Source: Dorea_D hominis
GTDB lineage: Bacteria > Bacillota > Clostridia > Lachnospirales > Lachnospiraceae
Assembly: GCF_014287705.1 (NCBI RefSeq)
Contig: NZ_JACOOY010000010.1
Location: 39,592-103,591 of the forward strand
DNA length: 64,000 bases
Reading direction: 5' to 3'
Positions 8,630 to 17,507 of the stretch are shown piece by piece. Both the position numbers and the translations under genes were made by a program. Numbering within the stretch: the first letter of the stretch is position 1; the number at the start of each line of letters is the position of its first letter. The notes under the pieces were generated by a model that did no database searches, was not told the DNA's origin, and saw only the letters and a list, made by a program, of their open reading frames with translations.

Positions 8630-9586
8630 TTATTTGATCTTCTCATAAAGAAGTGCTTCCAATTCTTCGTAAGATTCTGTCCGGTTGATTTCATCTCTTA
8701 ATTTGGATGAGCCTTTCATTCCTTTCGTATACCAAGCAACGTGTTTTCGCATCTCGCGGATACCGATAAAGTCACCCTTGTACTCCATCTGAAGTCTCGC
8801 ATGTCTTAGCATTGTCTCGCGAATCACTTCCGGCGAAGGACGTTCCGGCAGTTTTCCAGTCTTTTCGTATTCCAGAAGTTCTCTGAAAATCCATGGATTT
8901 CCCTGGGCGCCTCGTCCGATCATTACGCCATCACAGCCGGTTTCTTCCCGCATCCGGATTGCCTGCTCTCCGGTTGTCACATCACCGTTTCCGATAACCG
9001 GAATAGACACTGCTGCTTTAACCTGTCTTATAATATCCCAGTCTGCTTTTCCGGAATAATACTGCTCTCTTGTTCTTCCATGTACGGCTACTGCTTTTGC
9101 TCCTGCTTCTTCTGCAACTTTTGCGATCTCCACTGCATTAATATGCGCATCGTCAAATCCTTTTCTGATCTTCACTGTCACAGGTTTCTTTATTGCTTTT
9201 GCCGTCTTTGACACAATCTCATAGACAAGCTCCGGTCTTAACATAAGTGCAGAACCTTCTCCGTTCTTCACAATCTTCGGTACCGGGCAGCCCATATTGA
9301 TATCCAGGATCTGAAATGGAAGTGGTTCGATCATTTTCGCGATCTCACTGATGATATCCGGCTCCGATCCGAACAGTTGCAATGAAACCGGATATTCTTC
9401 CGGATGAATCGCCAATAAAGTCTTTGTATTTTTATTCTTATATTGCAGTGCTTTCGCACTGATCATCTCCATACATAAAAGCCCTGCCCCCTGCTCTTTG
9501 CAGAGCAAACGGAAGGGCAGGTCTGTAACCCCCGCCATCGGTGCGAGGATATATGGATTTTCAAGCTTTACTTCTCCAATCTTCAT
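8630..9586 (-). CDS. dus: tRNA-dihydrouridine synthase
   Basis: FMN-dependent enzyme that reduces specific uridines in the tRNA D-loop. The N-terminal TIM barrel starts with NPYILAPMAGVTDLPFR, contains the active-site Cys in DINMGCPVPKI, and has VHGRTREQ and GNGDVTTGEQA in the phosphate/FMN-binding part. Its 318 residues fit the DusB branch. It follows coaX with a two-base gap and is the last gene of the argF-birA-coaX run. Confidence 0.92.
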   Translation of the reverse strand: MKIGEVKLENPYILAPMAGVTDLPFRLLCKEQGAGLLCMEMISAKALQYKNKNTKTLLAIHPEEYPVSLQLFGSEPDIISEIAKMIEPLPFQILDINMGCPVPKIVKNGEGSALMLRPELVYEIVSKTAKAIKKPVTVKIRKGFDDAHINAVEIAKVAEEAGAKAVAVHGRTREQYYSGKADWDIIRQVKAAVSIPVIGNGDVTTGEQAIRMREETGCDGVMIGRGAQGNPWIFRELLEYEKTGKLPERPSPEVIRETMLRHARLQMEYKGDFIGIREMRKHVAWYTKGMKGSSKLRDEINRTESYEELEALLYEKIK

Positions 9587-9588
9587 GC

Positions 9589-10362
9589 TTAACGTTTCCT
9601 GTTCTTTTGATAAATAATATGAAGTCCTTTTAAAGTCAGCTGAGGATCATACACATCAATCGTATCTGTTTCTGCAGCAATGATTTTTCCAAGTCCTCCG
9701 GTCGCAACGACTTTTGCATTCTCATAACCAGACTCTTTTTTCAACTGATTGATGATATATTCTGTCTGTCCGATCTGTCCGTAGACCAGACCGCCCTGCA
9801 TTGCCGAAATCGTCTCTTTCGCCAAAATAGATGCCGGTTTCTTAATCTCGATCGCCGGCAGCATATCTGCCTCACCCCACAATGCCTGCGCGGAAGTGCG
9901 GATTCCCGGAGCAATCACACCTGCTTCAAATGTGCCATCTGCTCCGACAATATCATACGTTGTCGCTGTTCCAAAATCTACAACAATAACAGGTCCTCCA
10001 AATAATGTATATGCTGCAACCGCATCCACGATACGATCAGCCCCTACCTGTCTCGGATTCTCTGTAACGATACGGATTCCGGTCTTAATTCCTGCTGAAA
10101 CAACCATCGGTTTTACGCCAAAATATTTAATAATTGCGCTTCCTAAAGAATGCATGATATCCGGAACTACAGAGGCGATAATTACGTCTGTAATCTGTTC
10201 GCCTTCAATTCCATGTCTTTCCACCAATTCACGCAATGTGATTCCATATTCATCTGATGTACGCGGTTGTTTTGCCTTCATACGGAAAGTACCGGAGATC
10301 TTGTCTTCCGAAAAAATGCCGAGTGTAATGTTTGTATTTCCCGCATCTATAACTAATAACAT
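9589..10362 (-). CDS. coaX: Type III pantothenate kinase
   Basis: Phosphorylates pantothenate in the first step of coenzyme A synthesis. The ASKHA-fold signatures are visible: MLLVIDAGNTNI at the N terminus, VGADRIVDAVAA and VDFGTATTYDIV in the middle, and VVATGGLGKIIA near the C terminus. Length 257 residues is normal for CoaX. It sits tightly between a small hypothetical gene and dus. Confidence 0.93.
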   Translation of the reverse strand: MLLVIDAGNTNITLGIFSEDKISGTFRMKAKQPRTSDEYGITLRELVERHGIEGEQITDVIIASVVPDIMHSLGSAIIKYFGVKPMVVSAGIKTGIRIVTENPRQVGADRIVDAVAAYTLFGGPVIVVDFGTATTYDIVGADGTFEAGVIAPGIRTSAQALWGEADMLPAIEIKKPASILAKETISAMQGGLVYGQIGQTEYIINQLKKESGYENAKVVATGGLGKIIAAETDTIDVYDPQLTLKGLHIIYQKNRKR

Positions 10363-10371
10363 ATTTTCCTC

Positions 10372-10701
10372 CTACAGCTCTTCTCCCAGGAAGAACACTT
10401 TGTAATATAACTGCAGCGACTGCAGTAATTCCTGTTTTTCTCTCTGAAGCTGTTTGATTTTCAACTGGCTTCCAATATCATCAAACATCGGATCTCCCTC
10501 TTCAGATGTCACTTCAAAACACAGCTCTCCGTTTTCTTCATAGACCAGTGTCAGTATGCCACCTACGTCGTGTACATATAACACACACATGATTTTCAGT
10601 TCGTCTTTGATATGATCCGGTAGTCCTGAAAAATCAGGATTCAGATAATATTTTTCTTCATAAGAATTTGCCCCACAAAGGACGATTTTCTCTTCGTACA
10701 T
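10372..10701 (-). CDS. Hypothetical protein, 109 aa
   Basis: Small acidic cytoplasmic protein with no signal peptide or membrane segment. The first 75 residues look like a mixed alpha/beta domain; the end (about 78-100, LKIKQLQREKQELLQSLQLY) predicts a short amphipathic helix or coiled coil. I do not recognise a named function. It lies between birA and coaX with short gaps, so it is probably co-transcribed with these cofactor genes. Its start has a Shine-Dalgarno-like GGAGGT. Confidence 0.75.
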   Translation of the reverse strand: MYEEKIVLCGANSYEEKYYLNPDFSGLPDHIKDELKIMCVLYVHDVGGILTLVYEENGELCFEVTSEEGDPMFDDIGSQLKIKQLQREKQELLQSLQLYYKVFFLGEEL

Positions 10702-10739
10702 AATACCTCCGCTATTTTACAACAGTTTATCCCGGCTGT

Positions 10740-11720
10740 CTATACATATCCGTAGATTCCTCGCACAGACACTTCTCCGGCATAGATTTCACGCTCAGTG
10801 CCATCCGGCAGAACTACGATCAGCTCACCGGTATCGTTAATTCCTTTTGCGTGTGCTTCATATGCTCCCGCCGGATCCAATACCCGCACATCCCGGTCAC
10901 GATTAACCAGACACGCTTCATATGCCTCCCGGATTCCGGACAAATCTTCCCGCTGCACAAACTGTTCATAATATTGTTCAAATCTTTCCATAACCGTCGC
11001 AATAACTCCGGCACGCTTTACAGGCTTGCCCGTCTCCACCTTCAAAGATGTTGCCGTCTCTTTGATCTCATCCGGAAATGTTTCCTGATTGACGTTGATC
11101 CCAACTCCGATCACAACATAATTGATATAATCAATTTCCGTACTCATCTCCGTCAGGATTCCGCAGATTTTCTTCTTATTCAGTACGATGTCATTCGGCC
11201 ACTTGATTCCCGCGTCCACACCAAGCACATCCCTGATTCCATCTGCTACCGCAAGCGCCATTACAAGTGTCAGCATCGGTGCTTTCACCGGCGGTATCTC
11301 CGGTCTTAATAAAATAGTCATGGAAACACTGTTCCCAGACGGTGACTCCCAGCCGCGTCCGCGTCTTCCTTTACCGGCAGTCTGTCGATCTGCGACAAAC
11401 AGTGTACCGTGTACTTCACCTTTCTCACCCGCCGCTTTCGCCTGATTATTCGTGGAATCCGTCTCGTCGTAGTAAACAACCTGTCTACCCGCCCATTTTG
11501 TCGTAACCAGACTTTCAATTTCTGCTTTTGACAAAACATCCGGACTATCCAGAAGGCGGTAGCCTTTATTGCGTACCGCCTCAATTGTGTAACCTTCTTT
11601 TTTTAACTGTTCCATTACTTTCCAGACTGCAGTCCTTGACACCTGAAAATGATCACAAAGCTGCTGCCCGGATATATAAGAGCTGCTCTCTTTCAGCAGT
11701 CGTAAAATCTCTGCTTTCAT
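10740..11720 (-). CDS. birA: Biotin-protein ligase with DNA-binding domain
   Basis: Attaches biotin to carboxyl-carrier proteins and, through its N-terminal helix-turn-helix (about residues 1-60, QQLCDHFQVSRTAVWKVMEQL), can repress biotin genes. The ligase domain shows the biotinyl-AMP motif KGRRGRGWESP and KWPNDIVLNKKKICGIL. A C-terminal SH3-like domain follows. At 326 residues it is a full bifunctional BirA. It follows argF by 17 bases. Confidence 0.95.
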   Translation of the reverse strand: MKAEILRLLKESSSYISGQQLCDHFQVSRTAVWKVMEQLKKEGYTIEAVRNKGYRLLDSPDVLSKAEIESLVTTKWAGRQVVYYDETDSTNNQAKAAGEKGEVHGTLFVADRQTAGKGRRGRGWESPSGNSVSMTILLRPEIPPVKAPMLTLVMALAVADGIRDVLGVDAGIKWPNDIVLNKKKICGILTEMSTEIDYINYVVIGVGINVNQETFPDEIKETATSLKVETGKPVKRAGVIATVMERFEQYYEQFVQREDLSGIREAYEACLVNRDRDVRVLDPAGAYEAHAKGINDTGELIVVLPDGTEREIYAGEVSVRGIYGYV

Positions 11721-11737
11721 CTTATCGCTCCGACTTT

Positions 11738-12730
11738 CTATCTCTCACCAAGTGTTGCAACCATAACCGCTTTGATCGTATGCATACGGTTCTCTGCCTC
11801 ATCGAATACCTTGGACTGTGAAGATTCAAATACTTCATCTGTTACTTCCATATCTGTAAGACCATATTTTTCATAGATTTCTTTACCGATTTTGGTCTTC
11901 AGATCATGGAATGCAGGCAGGCAGTGCAGGAAGATTGCTTTCTCTCCGGCATTATCCATTACTTCCTTCGTAACTTTATATGGTGACAGTTCTTTGATTC
12001 TCTCTGCCCATACTTCATCCGGTTCACCCATAGATACCCACACGTCTGTATAAATAACATCTGCACCTTTGGTTCCGGCTTTTACATCCTCTGTCAAAGT
12101 AATGGTTCCGCCGCTTTCTTTTGCATAGCCTCTGCATGTTTCAACAAGCTCTGCATCCGGGAAATATTTTTCAGAAGTACATGCTGTAAAATGCATTCCC
12201 ATCTTCGCACACGCAATCATCAGAGAGTTACCCATGTTATACCTTGCATCGCCCATGTATACAAGATGGATATTTTCCAGTGTTCCAAAATGCTCACGGA
12301 TCGTCAGCAGATCTGCCAGCATCTGTGTCGGATGATACTCATTTGTCAGGCCATTCCATACCGGCACACCTGCATGTTTTGCCAGTTCTTCTACACGTTC
12401 CTGACCGAATCCACGATATTCGATACCATCAAACATTCTTCCGAGTACTCTTGCTGTATCTTCAATACTCTCTTTCTTGCCAATCTGGGATCCACTTGGA
12501 TCCAGATAAGTGGTTCCCATTCCCATGTCATGTGCCGCCACTTCAAAAGAACATCTGGTTCTTGTACTTGTCTTTTCAAAAATAAGCGCAACATTCATGC
12601 CTCTGTATTTATCTACCGGAATTCCTTTTTTCTTCTTATCTTTCAGATCTGCTGCCAGATCCAGCATGTAGGTAATCTCTTCCTTTGTAAAATCTTTCAG
12701 TGTTAAAAAATGTCTGCCTTTTAGGTTCAT
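11738..12730 (-). CDS. argF: Ornithine carbamoyltransferase
   Basis: Makes citrulline from ornithine and carbamoyl phosphate. Carbamoyl-phosphate binding is shown by EKTSTRTRCSFEVAA and the ornithine loop by FLHCLPAFHD. Length 330 residues is standard. No other arginine gene is adjacent: the SPFH gene lies upstream and birA downstream, so the sequence does not say whether it serves synthesis or the arginine deiminase route. No ARG-box was recognised. Confidence 0.95.
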   Translation of the reverse strand: MNLKGRHFLTLKDFTKEEITYMLDLAADLKDKKKKGIPVDKYRGMNVALIFEKTSTRTRCSFEVAAHDMGMGTTYLDPSGSQIGKKESIEDTARVLGRMFDGIEYRGFGQERVEELAKHAGVPVWNGLTNEYHPTQMLADLLTIREHFGTLENIHLVYMGDARYNMGNSLMIACAKMGMHFTACTSEKYFPDAELVETCRGYAKESGGTITLTEDVKAGTKGADVIYTDVWVSMGEPDEVWAERIKELSPYKVTKEVMDNAGEKAIFLHCLPAFHDLKTKIGKEIYEKYGLTDMEVTDEVFESSQSKVFDEAENRMHTIKAVMVATLGER

Positions 12731-12796
12731 CCTTCGTGTCCTTCTTTCCTTATTGTCCAGTCAGCCTTTTTGGCCGTTGTTTAGCCGTTGTTTATT

Positions 12797-13732
12797 TTAT
12801 TTATCTTTTCCACCAATCTCTGCCATGGACTTCACCAGTCCTGCCATGCCCTGGATCTCGGATGGAATAATAATCTTGGTTGCTTTTCCGTCTGCTGCCT
12901 TCTCAAATGCTTCCAGGCTCTTCATTGTCAGCACGGCTTCATCTGCTCCTGCTTCTTTCAGGAAACGAATACCGTCTGCATTCGCCTGCTGCACCTTTAA
13001 GATTGCTTCTGCTTCACCTTCTGCTTCACGGATCATTGCTTCCTTCTGTGCCTCTGCTTTCAGGATTGCTGCCTGTTTCTCTGCTTCCGCATCAAGGATT
13101 GCCGATTCTTTATGACCTTCTGCTACCAAAATTGTTGACTTCTTCTCACCTTCTGCACGCAGGATTGCTTCACGTCTCTCACGCTCTGCTTTCATCTGTT
13201 TCTCCATTGCGTCCTGAATAGCTGCAGGTGGTATGATATTTTTCAGCTCTACACGATTTACTTTAATTCCCCATGGATCTGTTGCCACATCCAGGGAAGC
13301 ACGCATCTTCGTATTGATCGTCTCTCTGGAAGTCAATGTCTGGTCAAGTTCCAGATCACCGATAATATTACGAAGTGTCGTTGCTGTCAGATTCTCAATT
13401 GCCATGATCGGATTGGCAACTCCATAACAGAACATCTTCGGATCTGTGATCTGATAAAACACAACTGTATCGATCCGCATTGTTACATTATCTTTTGTAA
13501 TAACCGGCTGTGGCGCAAAATCTACAACCTGTTCTTTCAGATCAACACGTCTTGCCACACGGTCAAAAATCGGAACTTTAAAATGAAGTCCCGTACTCCA
13601 TGTTGCCTGGTAAGCCCCCAGTCTTTCGATTACAAGTGCCTCTGCCTGTCTGACAATCTTCACACAGGATATAATAAGCATCACAACAATCAATATTAAT
13701 ATTGCTAAAAAAATCGTATTTAGTGCCATCAT
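12797..13732 (-). CDS. SPFH/band-7 membrane protein (stomatin-like)
   Basis: Membrane-anchored scaffold protein of the stomatin/paraslipin type. A single N-terminal membrane segment is followed by the SPFH domain (about residues 30-190) and an Ala/Glu-rich coiled coil (about 190-265) that should mediate oligomers. I chose the paired ATGs at 13727-13732 because AGGAGG lies seven bases upstream; the longer frame reaches back into nfeD and has no binding site. It is paired with nfeD, the usual arrangement. Such pairs are linked to membrane organisation and stress; the exact role is unknown. Confidence 0.9.
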   Translation of the reverse strand: MMALNTIFLAILILIVVMLIISCVKIVRQAEALVIERLGAYQATWSTGLHFKVPIFDRVARRVDLKEQVVDFAPQPVITKDNVTMRIDTVVFYQITDPKMFCYGVANPIMAIENLTATTLRNIIGDLELDQTLTSRETINTKMRASLDVATDPWGIKVNRVELKNIIPPAAIQDAMEKQMKAERERREAILRAEGEKKSTILVAEGHKESAILDAEAEKQAAILKAEAQKEAMIREAEGEAEAILKVQQANADGIRFLKEAGADEAVLTMKSLEAFEKAADGKATKIIIPSEIQGMAGLVKSMAEIGGKDK

Positions 13733-13734
13733 CT

Positions 13735-14178
13735 TTACTCCTCCTCTTTTCTTCTCTCTCTGACAATAAGCTTCACACCTTGGATACCTTCCACTACAAC
13801 GATCGTATCTTTTGCGATCTTTCCATCCGGTTCGTCTGTCTTTGCCGACCATTCCTGTCCACGGATTTCTACATGCCCTGCTGCCTGCAGTGTATCAATA
13901 TCTTCTGTCACCAGTGCCTGTTCCCCAATAAGACTCTCAGCGTTCGTCTTCTGCCGCTCTTTATTAAAGTACTTCACGGCAAGTGGTCTTGTAAGCACCA
14001 GTAATATAACAGAAACTATGAGAAATGCAACAACCTGCACAGGCAGACCGAAGCCGATCACTCCGCTCACAAATGCCACCAGCGCTCCGCCGGCAAACCA
14101 GATTGTCGTAAGTCCCATAGTCAAGATCTCGATAATTAATAATATTACAAATAATATAAGCCAGTATACAGTCTGCAT
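13735..14178 (-). CDS. NfeD-family membrane protein
   Basis: Short NfeD-like protein of 147 residues: two to four hydrophobic helices in the first 80 residues, then a C-terminal OB-fold-like domain (GEQALVTEDIDTL, GHVEIRGQEW). These proteins partner SPFH proteins and the two genes are adjacent here, with the next ATG two bases after its stop. It has no serine-protease domain, unlike the long NfeD form. Confidence 0.9.
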   Translation of the reverse strand: MQTVYWLILFVILLIIEILTMGLTTIWFAGGALVAFVSGVIGFGLPVQVVAFLIVSVILLVLTRPLAVKYFNKERQKTNAESLIGEQALVTEDIDTLQAAGHVEIRGQEWSAKTDEPDGKIAKDTIVVVEGIQGVKLIVRERRKEEE

Positions 14179-14229
14179 AAATATTCCTCACTTTGCTCCG
14201 TGCTTCGCACTCCCTCAATCTGCCCGAGC

Positions 14230-14286
14230 CCCAAAGTCTTGCATCCACTTATGAGTAAACTCATGTGGATGCCGGACTTTTTGTCT
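14230..14286 (+). terminator. Long hairpin with a shared palindromic core
   Basis: Arms AAAGTC-GCATCCAC and GTGGATGC-GACTTT enclose the palindrome ATGAGTAAACTCAT (14251-14264). The T-run follows on the plus strand, so terminator function would be strongest in that direction, although the nearby genes are on the minus strand. It separates the RNA methyltransferase gene from nfeD. The same palindromic core occurs in the deoB terminator. Confidence 0.55.
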
Positions 14287-14356
14287 CTGGTATCATTATC
14301 TTACTATATTTTCTCCGATAACGCAATTCTAACTGTCTACTGACTTCTTTATGATT

Positions 14357-15160
14357 TTATGAATTTTTCTCTGTATTTCTTCTCTGTCTCTTCACTTCAA
14401 ACATCAATACCGAAGCGGCTATTGCGGCATTTAACGACTCCACCTCTCCGCTCATTGGAATAATGATATAGTGATCTGCCATTTTCGAGGTTTCTTCACG
14501 CAGCCCGTTCCCCTCATTTCCAATCAGGAATGCACAGGAGAAAGCATAATCTTCTTCATCATAAGACTTCTCCCCGTCCAGATGCGCCGCGTATACTTTA
14601 ATCCCGGCATCTTTGATCTTGTGGATTGCCTTCAGGATATCTTCCGCATAATAAAACGGCATCCGGTAAATAGAACCCATCGTTGAACGGATTGTTTTCG
14701 GATTGTAAATATCCACACAGTCACGGCTCATGATCACACCTGTTACACCTGCGCCTTCTGCAGTCCGCACGATCGTACCCATATTTCCCGGATCCTGCAA
14801 ATTATCCAGCACTAGCAGATGCCTCTTTTCGCCTTTTAACAAATCCTCCAGCTTATAGGATTTCTGCCGCACAACACAGAGAACACCCTGTGGTGTCTTT
14901 GTATCCGATGCATGCGCAAATACAGTATCCGTCAGCACTTCTATGTGCACTCCGGCTTGCCCTGCAATCGCATTTACCAGCACTTTTTCTTTTTTATAAA
15001 AAGATTCAGATACATATACTTCCTGTAATTCATCCACCGGCACTTCCCGGAACATCCGGATGCCTTCCACAAGAAATACATGTTCTTCATCTCTTAATTT
15101 TCTCTTCTTTTTTAAATTAATCAGTCTTTTAACTTTTCCGTTTGCTGTACTTGTAATCAT
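14357..15160 (-). CDS. TrmH/SpoU-family RNA 2'-O-methyltransferase
   Basis: S-adenosylmethionine-dependent RNA methyltransferase with a SPOUT knot. The N-terminal RNA-binding domain (about residues 1-100) is followed by motif 1 NLQDPGNMGTIVRTAEGAGV, motif 2 FLIGNEGNGL and motif 3 IPMSGEVESLNAAIAASV. Length 267 residues matches RlmB/TsnR-like proteins of Firmicutes. The modified nucleotide cannot be decided. It lies alone between a two-component system and the nfeD group. Confidence 0.9.
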   Translation of the reverse strand: MITSTANGKVKRLINLKKKRKLRDEEHVFLVEGIRMFREVPVDELQEVYVSESFYKKEKVLVNAIAGQAGVHIEVLTDTVFAHASDTKTPQGVLCVVRQKSYKLEDLLKGEKRHLLVLDNLQDPGNMGTIVRTAEGAGVTGVIMSRDCVDIYNPKTIRSTMGSIYRMPFYYAEDILKAIHKIKDAGIKVYAAHLDGEKSYDEEDYAFSCAFLIGNEGNGLREETSKMADHYIIIPMSGEVESLNAAIAASVLMFEVKRQRRNTEKNS

Positions 15161-15251
15161 TCTCTCTGTCCCTTAATAACTATAATATTGAAGCACCTCT
15201 GATTATGGTGCCTGCAAATCGCTTTTTACTTCACCTTTTTCACAATAATTG

Positions 15252-15941
15252 TTATACTTTGAAACGGTATCCGACACCCCAGATTGTCTCGATATACTGA
15301 GGGTTGGATGTGTCCATCTCGATCTTTTCACGGATTTTCTTAATGTGCACGGTTACAGTTGCGATGTCACCGACAGATTCCATATCCCAGATTTTCTGGA
15401 ACAGTTCATCTTTGGAATACACATGATTCGGGTGTGCCGCAAGAAATGACAACAGATCAAATTCTTTTGTTGTAAATGTTCTCTCTTCTCCATTTACCCA
15501 TACTCTTCTTGCAGTCGTGTCAATCTTAAGTCCTCGGATCTCGATCACTTTATTTTTTTCTGCCATGCTTCCGATCAACCGATCATATCTTGCAAGATGT
15601 GCTTTCACACGTGCCACCAACTCGCTCGGGCTGAACGGCTTTGTCATATAATCATCCGCTCCCAATCCCAGTCCACGAATCTTATCAATATCATCTTTTT
15701 TTGCTGATACCATAATGATTGGTGTGTTCTTCTCATCTCTGACCTTCCGACAGATTTCAAATCCATCTACCCCCGGAAGCATCAGATCAAGAATCAGAAG
15801 ATCATATTCTTCCTGAAGTGCTTTCTCAAGTCCACTGTCTCCATCATTTGCAACTTCCACTTCAAATCCGCTCAGTTCCAGATAGTCTTTCTCCAGATCT
15901 GCAATCGTCTCTTCGTCTTCAACTATTAAAATCTTACTCAT
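15252..15941 (-). CDS. OmpR-family response regulator
   Basis: DNA-binding response regulator of 229 residues. The receiver domain has the acidic pocket EDEE, the phospho-acceptor Asp in LLILDLMLPG (about residue 53) and the conserved Lys in DYMTKPFSP. A winged-helix domain fills residues about 130-229. Its start overlaps the end of the kinase gene by eight bases, so the two are co-translated. The signal and targets are unknown; no regulon genes are adjacent. Confidence 0.93.
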   Translation of the reverse strand: MSKILIVEDEETIADLEKDYLELSGFEVEVANDGDSGLEKALQEEYDLLILDLMLPGVDGFEICRKVRDEKNTPIIMVSAKKDDIDKIRGLGLGADDYMTKPFSPSELVARVKAHLARYDRLIGSMAEKNKVIEIRGLKIDTTARRVWVNGEERTFTTKEFDLLSFLAAHPNHVYSKDELFQKIWDMESVGDIATVTVHIKKIREKIEMDTSNPQYIETIWGVGYRFKV

Positions 15942-17430
15942 TCAATGGTACCTCCTGATATTTTCTCAAAACAAAATACATCGTTGTTCCTGTGTCTTCT
16001 CTGCTGGTTGCCCAAATCTTACCACCATGCTCTTCCACAATCTTCTTAACAATAGAAAGCCCGATACCGCTTCCGCCTTTGGAAGAATTTCTTGAAGCAT
16101 CCGTTCTGTAAAAACGGTCGAAAATATTTGGCAGATCCTTGGCTGCAATTCCTTTGCCGTTATCTTCCAGTTCAACCTGAATAAAGTCACCGACATCTTT
16201 TACACGAAGATTGATGATCGGTTTGCTTTTATCCATATATTTCAACGAATTATTTACAATATTATGCACAACACGCTTGATCTGTTCCGCGTCTGCAATC
16301 ACTTTCACTTCTGGATCTACATAATTAAAATATCCAAATTCTACATTTTTTGACTCCAGTTCCAGCGACAAATCTTCTGCACAATCTGTGAAATAATCAT
16401 TTACAGATATAATATTGAAGTTATATGGAATACGGTTTGTGTCAATCTTGGAATACAATGTCAACTCATTGATCAGTGTATTCATCTCATTCGCTTTATT
16501 ATAGATCGTGCGGATATATTTGTCCATTTTCTCCGGTGTATCCGCTACTCCGTCCATGATTCCTTCTGCATATCCTTTGATTGCTGTCACCGGTGTCTTA
16601 AGGTCATGGGAGATATTACTGATCAGCTCTTTGTTCTCCTTGTCAAACTGAATCTTCTCTTCTGCACTGTCCTTTAACCGCTTACGCATATCTTCCAGAT
16701 CACTGCAGAGCTGGCCGAGCTCATCATCAGACTCCGGTTTGATCTCAAAATCCAGATTACCTTCTTTGATATTATAAGCTGCCCTCTTCATCTTTGACAA
16801 CGGACGCATGATTCCGCGGTAGATCCACATGAGCAAAATAAATGCCGTTGCGATTAAAACAATAACAACCACACAGATCAAGTCTACAAAAAGCTCCTCC
16901 ACTTCTGGTATAACATTCTTCATGTCTGTAACGATAAATGCGCTTCCTTTTTCTCCGCTTCGATATTTAAAATCAATCTGCTTGATCAGTACCTGAGCAT
17001 TGCCACCCAGATAAAGTCCATTTTTCGCATCGGCATCTGCCTCACCATACTTCGGAAGCTGACGGATCACATATTTTGTTTCCCCACTGTCTGTACCAAT
17101 GTAAACAATGGTACTTCCTTTTCGCACAAGCAGATAGGCTTTTTTCTTTTCCAGTTTTTTATTTACTTTCTCAAGTCTGGTCGCATCGCCCATCTCTTCC
17201 GGATCTTCGGCAATAATCTTCTTTAGTTCTTCATACGGCTTCTCAGTTACTTTTGACAATACCTGCATAGAATTTGATAAGCTCTCCCAGGTTGTATCCG
17301 TAACTCCATATGTCTTTTCGATTGAGCTGATCTGATGTCTGCACAGGACTATTCCCATAGTTGTTGTCAATATAATCGGAATCAGCGTAATCGTTAAAAA
17401 TGCTATCACAAGTCTTGTTCTTATTTTCAT
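15934..17430 (-). CDS. Membrane sensor histidine kinase
   Basis: Sensor kinase of 498 residues: membrane helix 1 (about 8-30), an extracytoplasmic domain of roughly 150 residues, helix 2 (about 183-205), a HAMP domain (about 206-255), then the phospho-acceptor His in NISHDLKTPVTAIKGY and an ATP-binding domain with NNSLKYM, DNGKGI and GGSGIGLSIVKK. The sensory domain is not one I recognise. The kinase precedes its response regulator, an order less common than the reverse. Confidence 0.93.
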   Translation of the reverse strand: MKIRTRLVIAFLTITLIPIILTTTMGIVLCRHQISSIEKTYGVTDTTWESLSNSMQVLSKVTEKPYEELKKIIAEDPEEMGDATRLEKVNKKLEKKKAYLLVRKGSTIVYIGTDSGETKYVIRQLPKYGEADADAKNGLYLGGNAQVLIKQIDFKYRSGEKGSAFIVTDMKNVIPEVEELFVDLICVVVIVLIATAFILLMWIYRGIMRPLSKMKRAAYNIKEGNLDFEIKPESDDELGQLCSDLEDMRKRLKDSAEEKIQFDKENKELISNISHDLKTPVTAIKGYAEGIMDGVADTPEKMDKYIRTIYNKANEMNTLINELTLYSKIDTNRIPYNFNIISVNDYFTDCAEDLSLELESKNVEFGYFNYVDPEVKVIADAEQIKRVVHNIVNNSLKYMDKSKPIINLRVKDVGDFIQVELEDNGKGIAAKDLPNIFDRFYRTDASRNSSKGGSGIGLSIVKKIVEEHGGKIWATSREDTGTTMYFVLRKYQEVPLNE

Positions 17431-17459
17431 AGGAACACCTCCAGACTCAAGTATAGCAT

Positions 17460-17489
17460 GAAAAAAGGCGCTTCACATCAAAGCGCCTG
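17460..17489 (-). terminator. Rho-independent terminator of metK
   Basis: Arms AGGCGCTT and AAGCGCCT with a short loop, followed by six or seven T on the minus strand, 19 bases after the metK stop codon. Confidence 0.9.
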
Positions 17490-17507
17490 TAAACATTTCT
17501 AAAAATT

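Noticed and set aside
15160..15251. Hairpin GGCACC / GGTGC after the response regulator gene as a terminator
   Set aside because: The stem is short and the T tract weak; noted but not listed as a feature.
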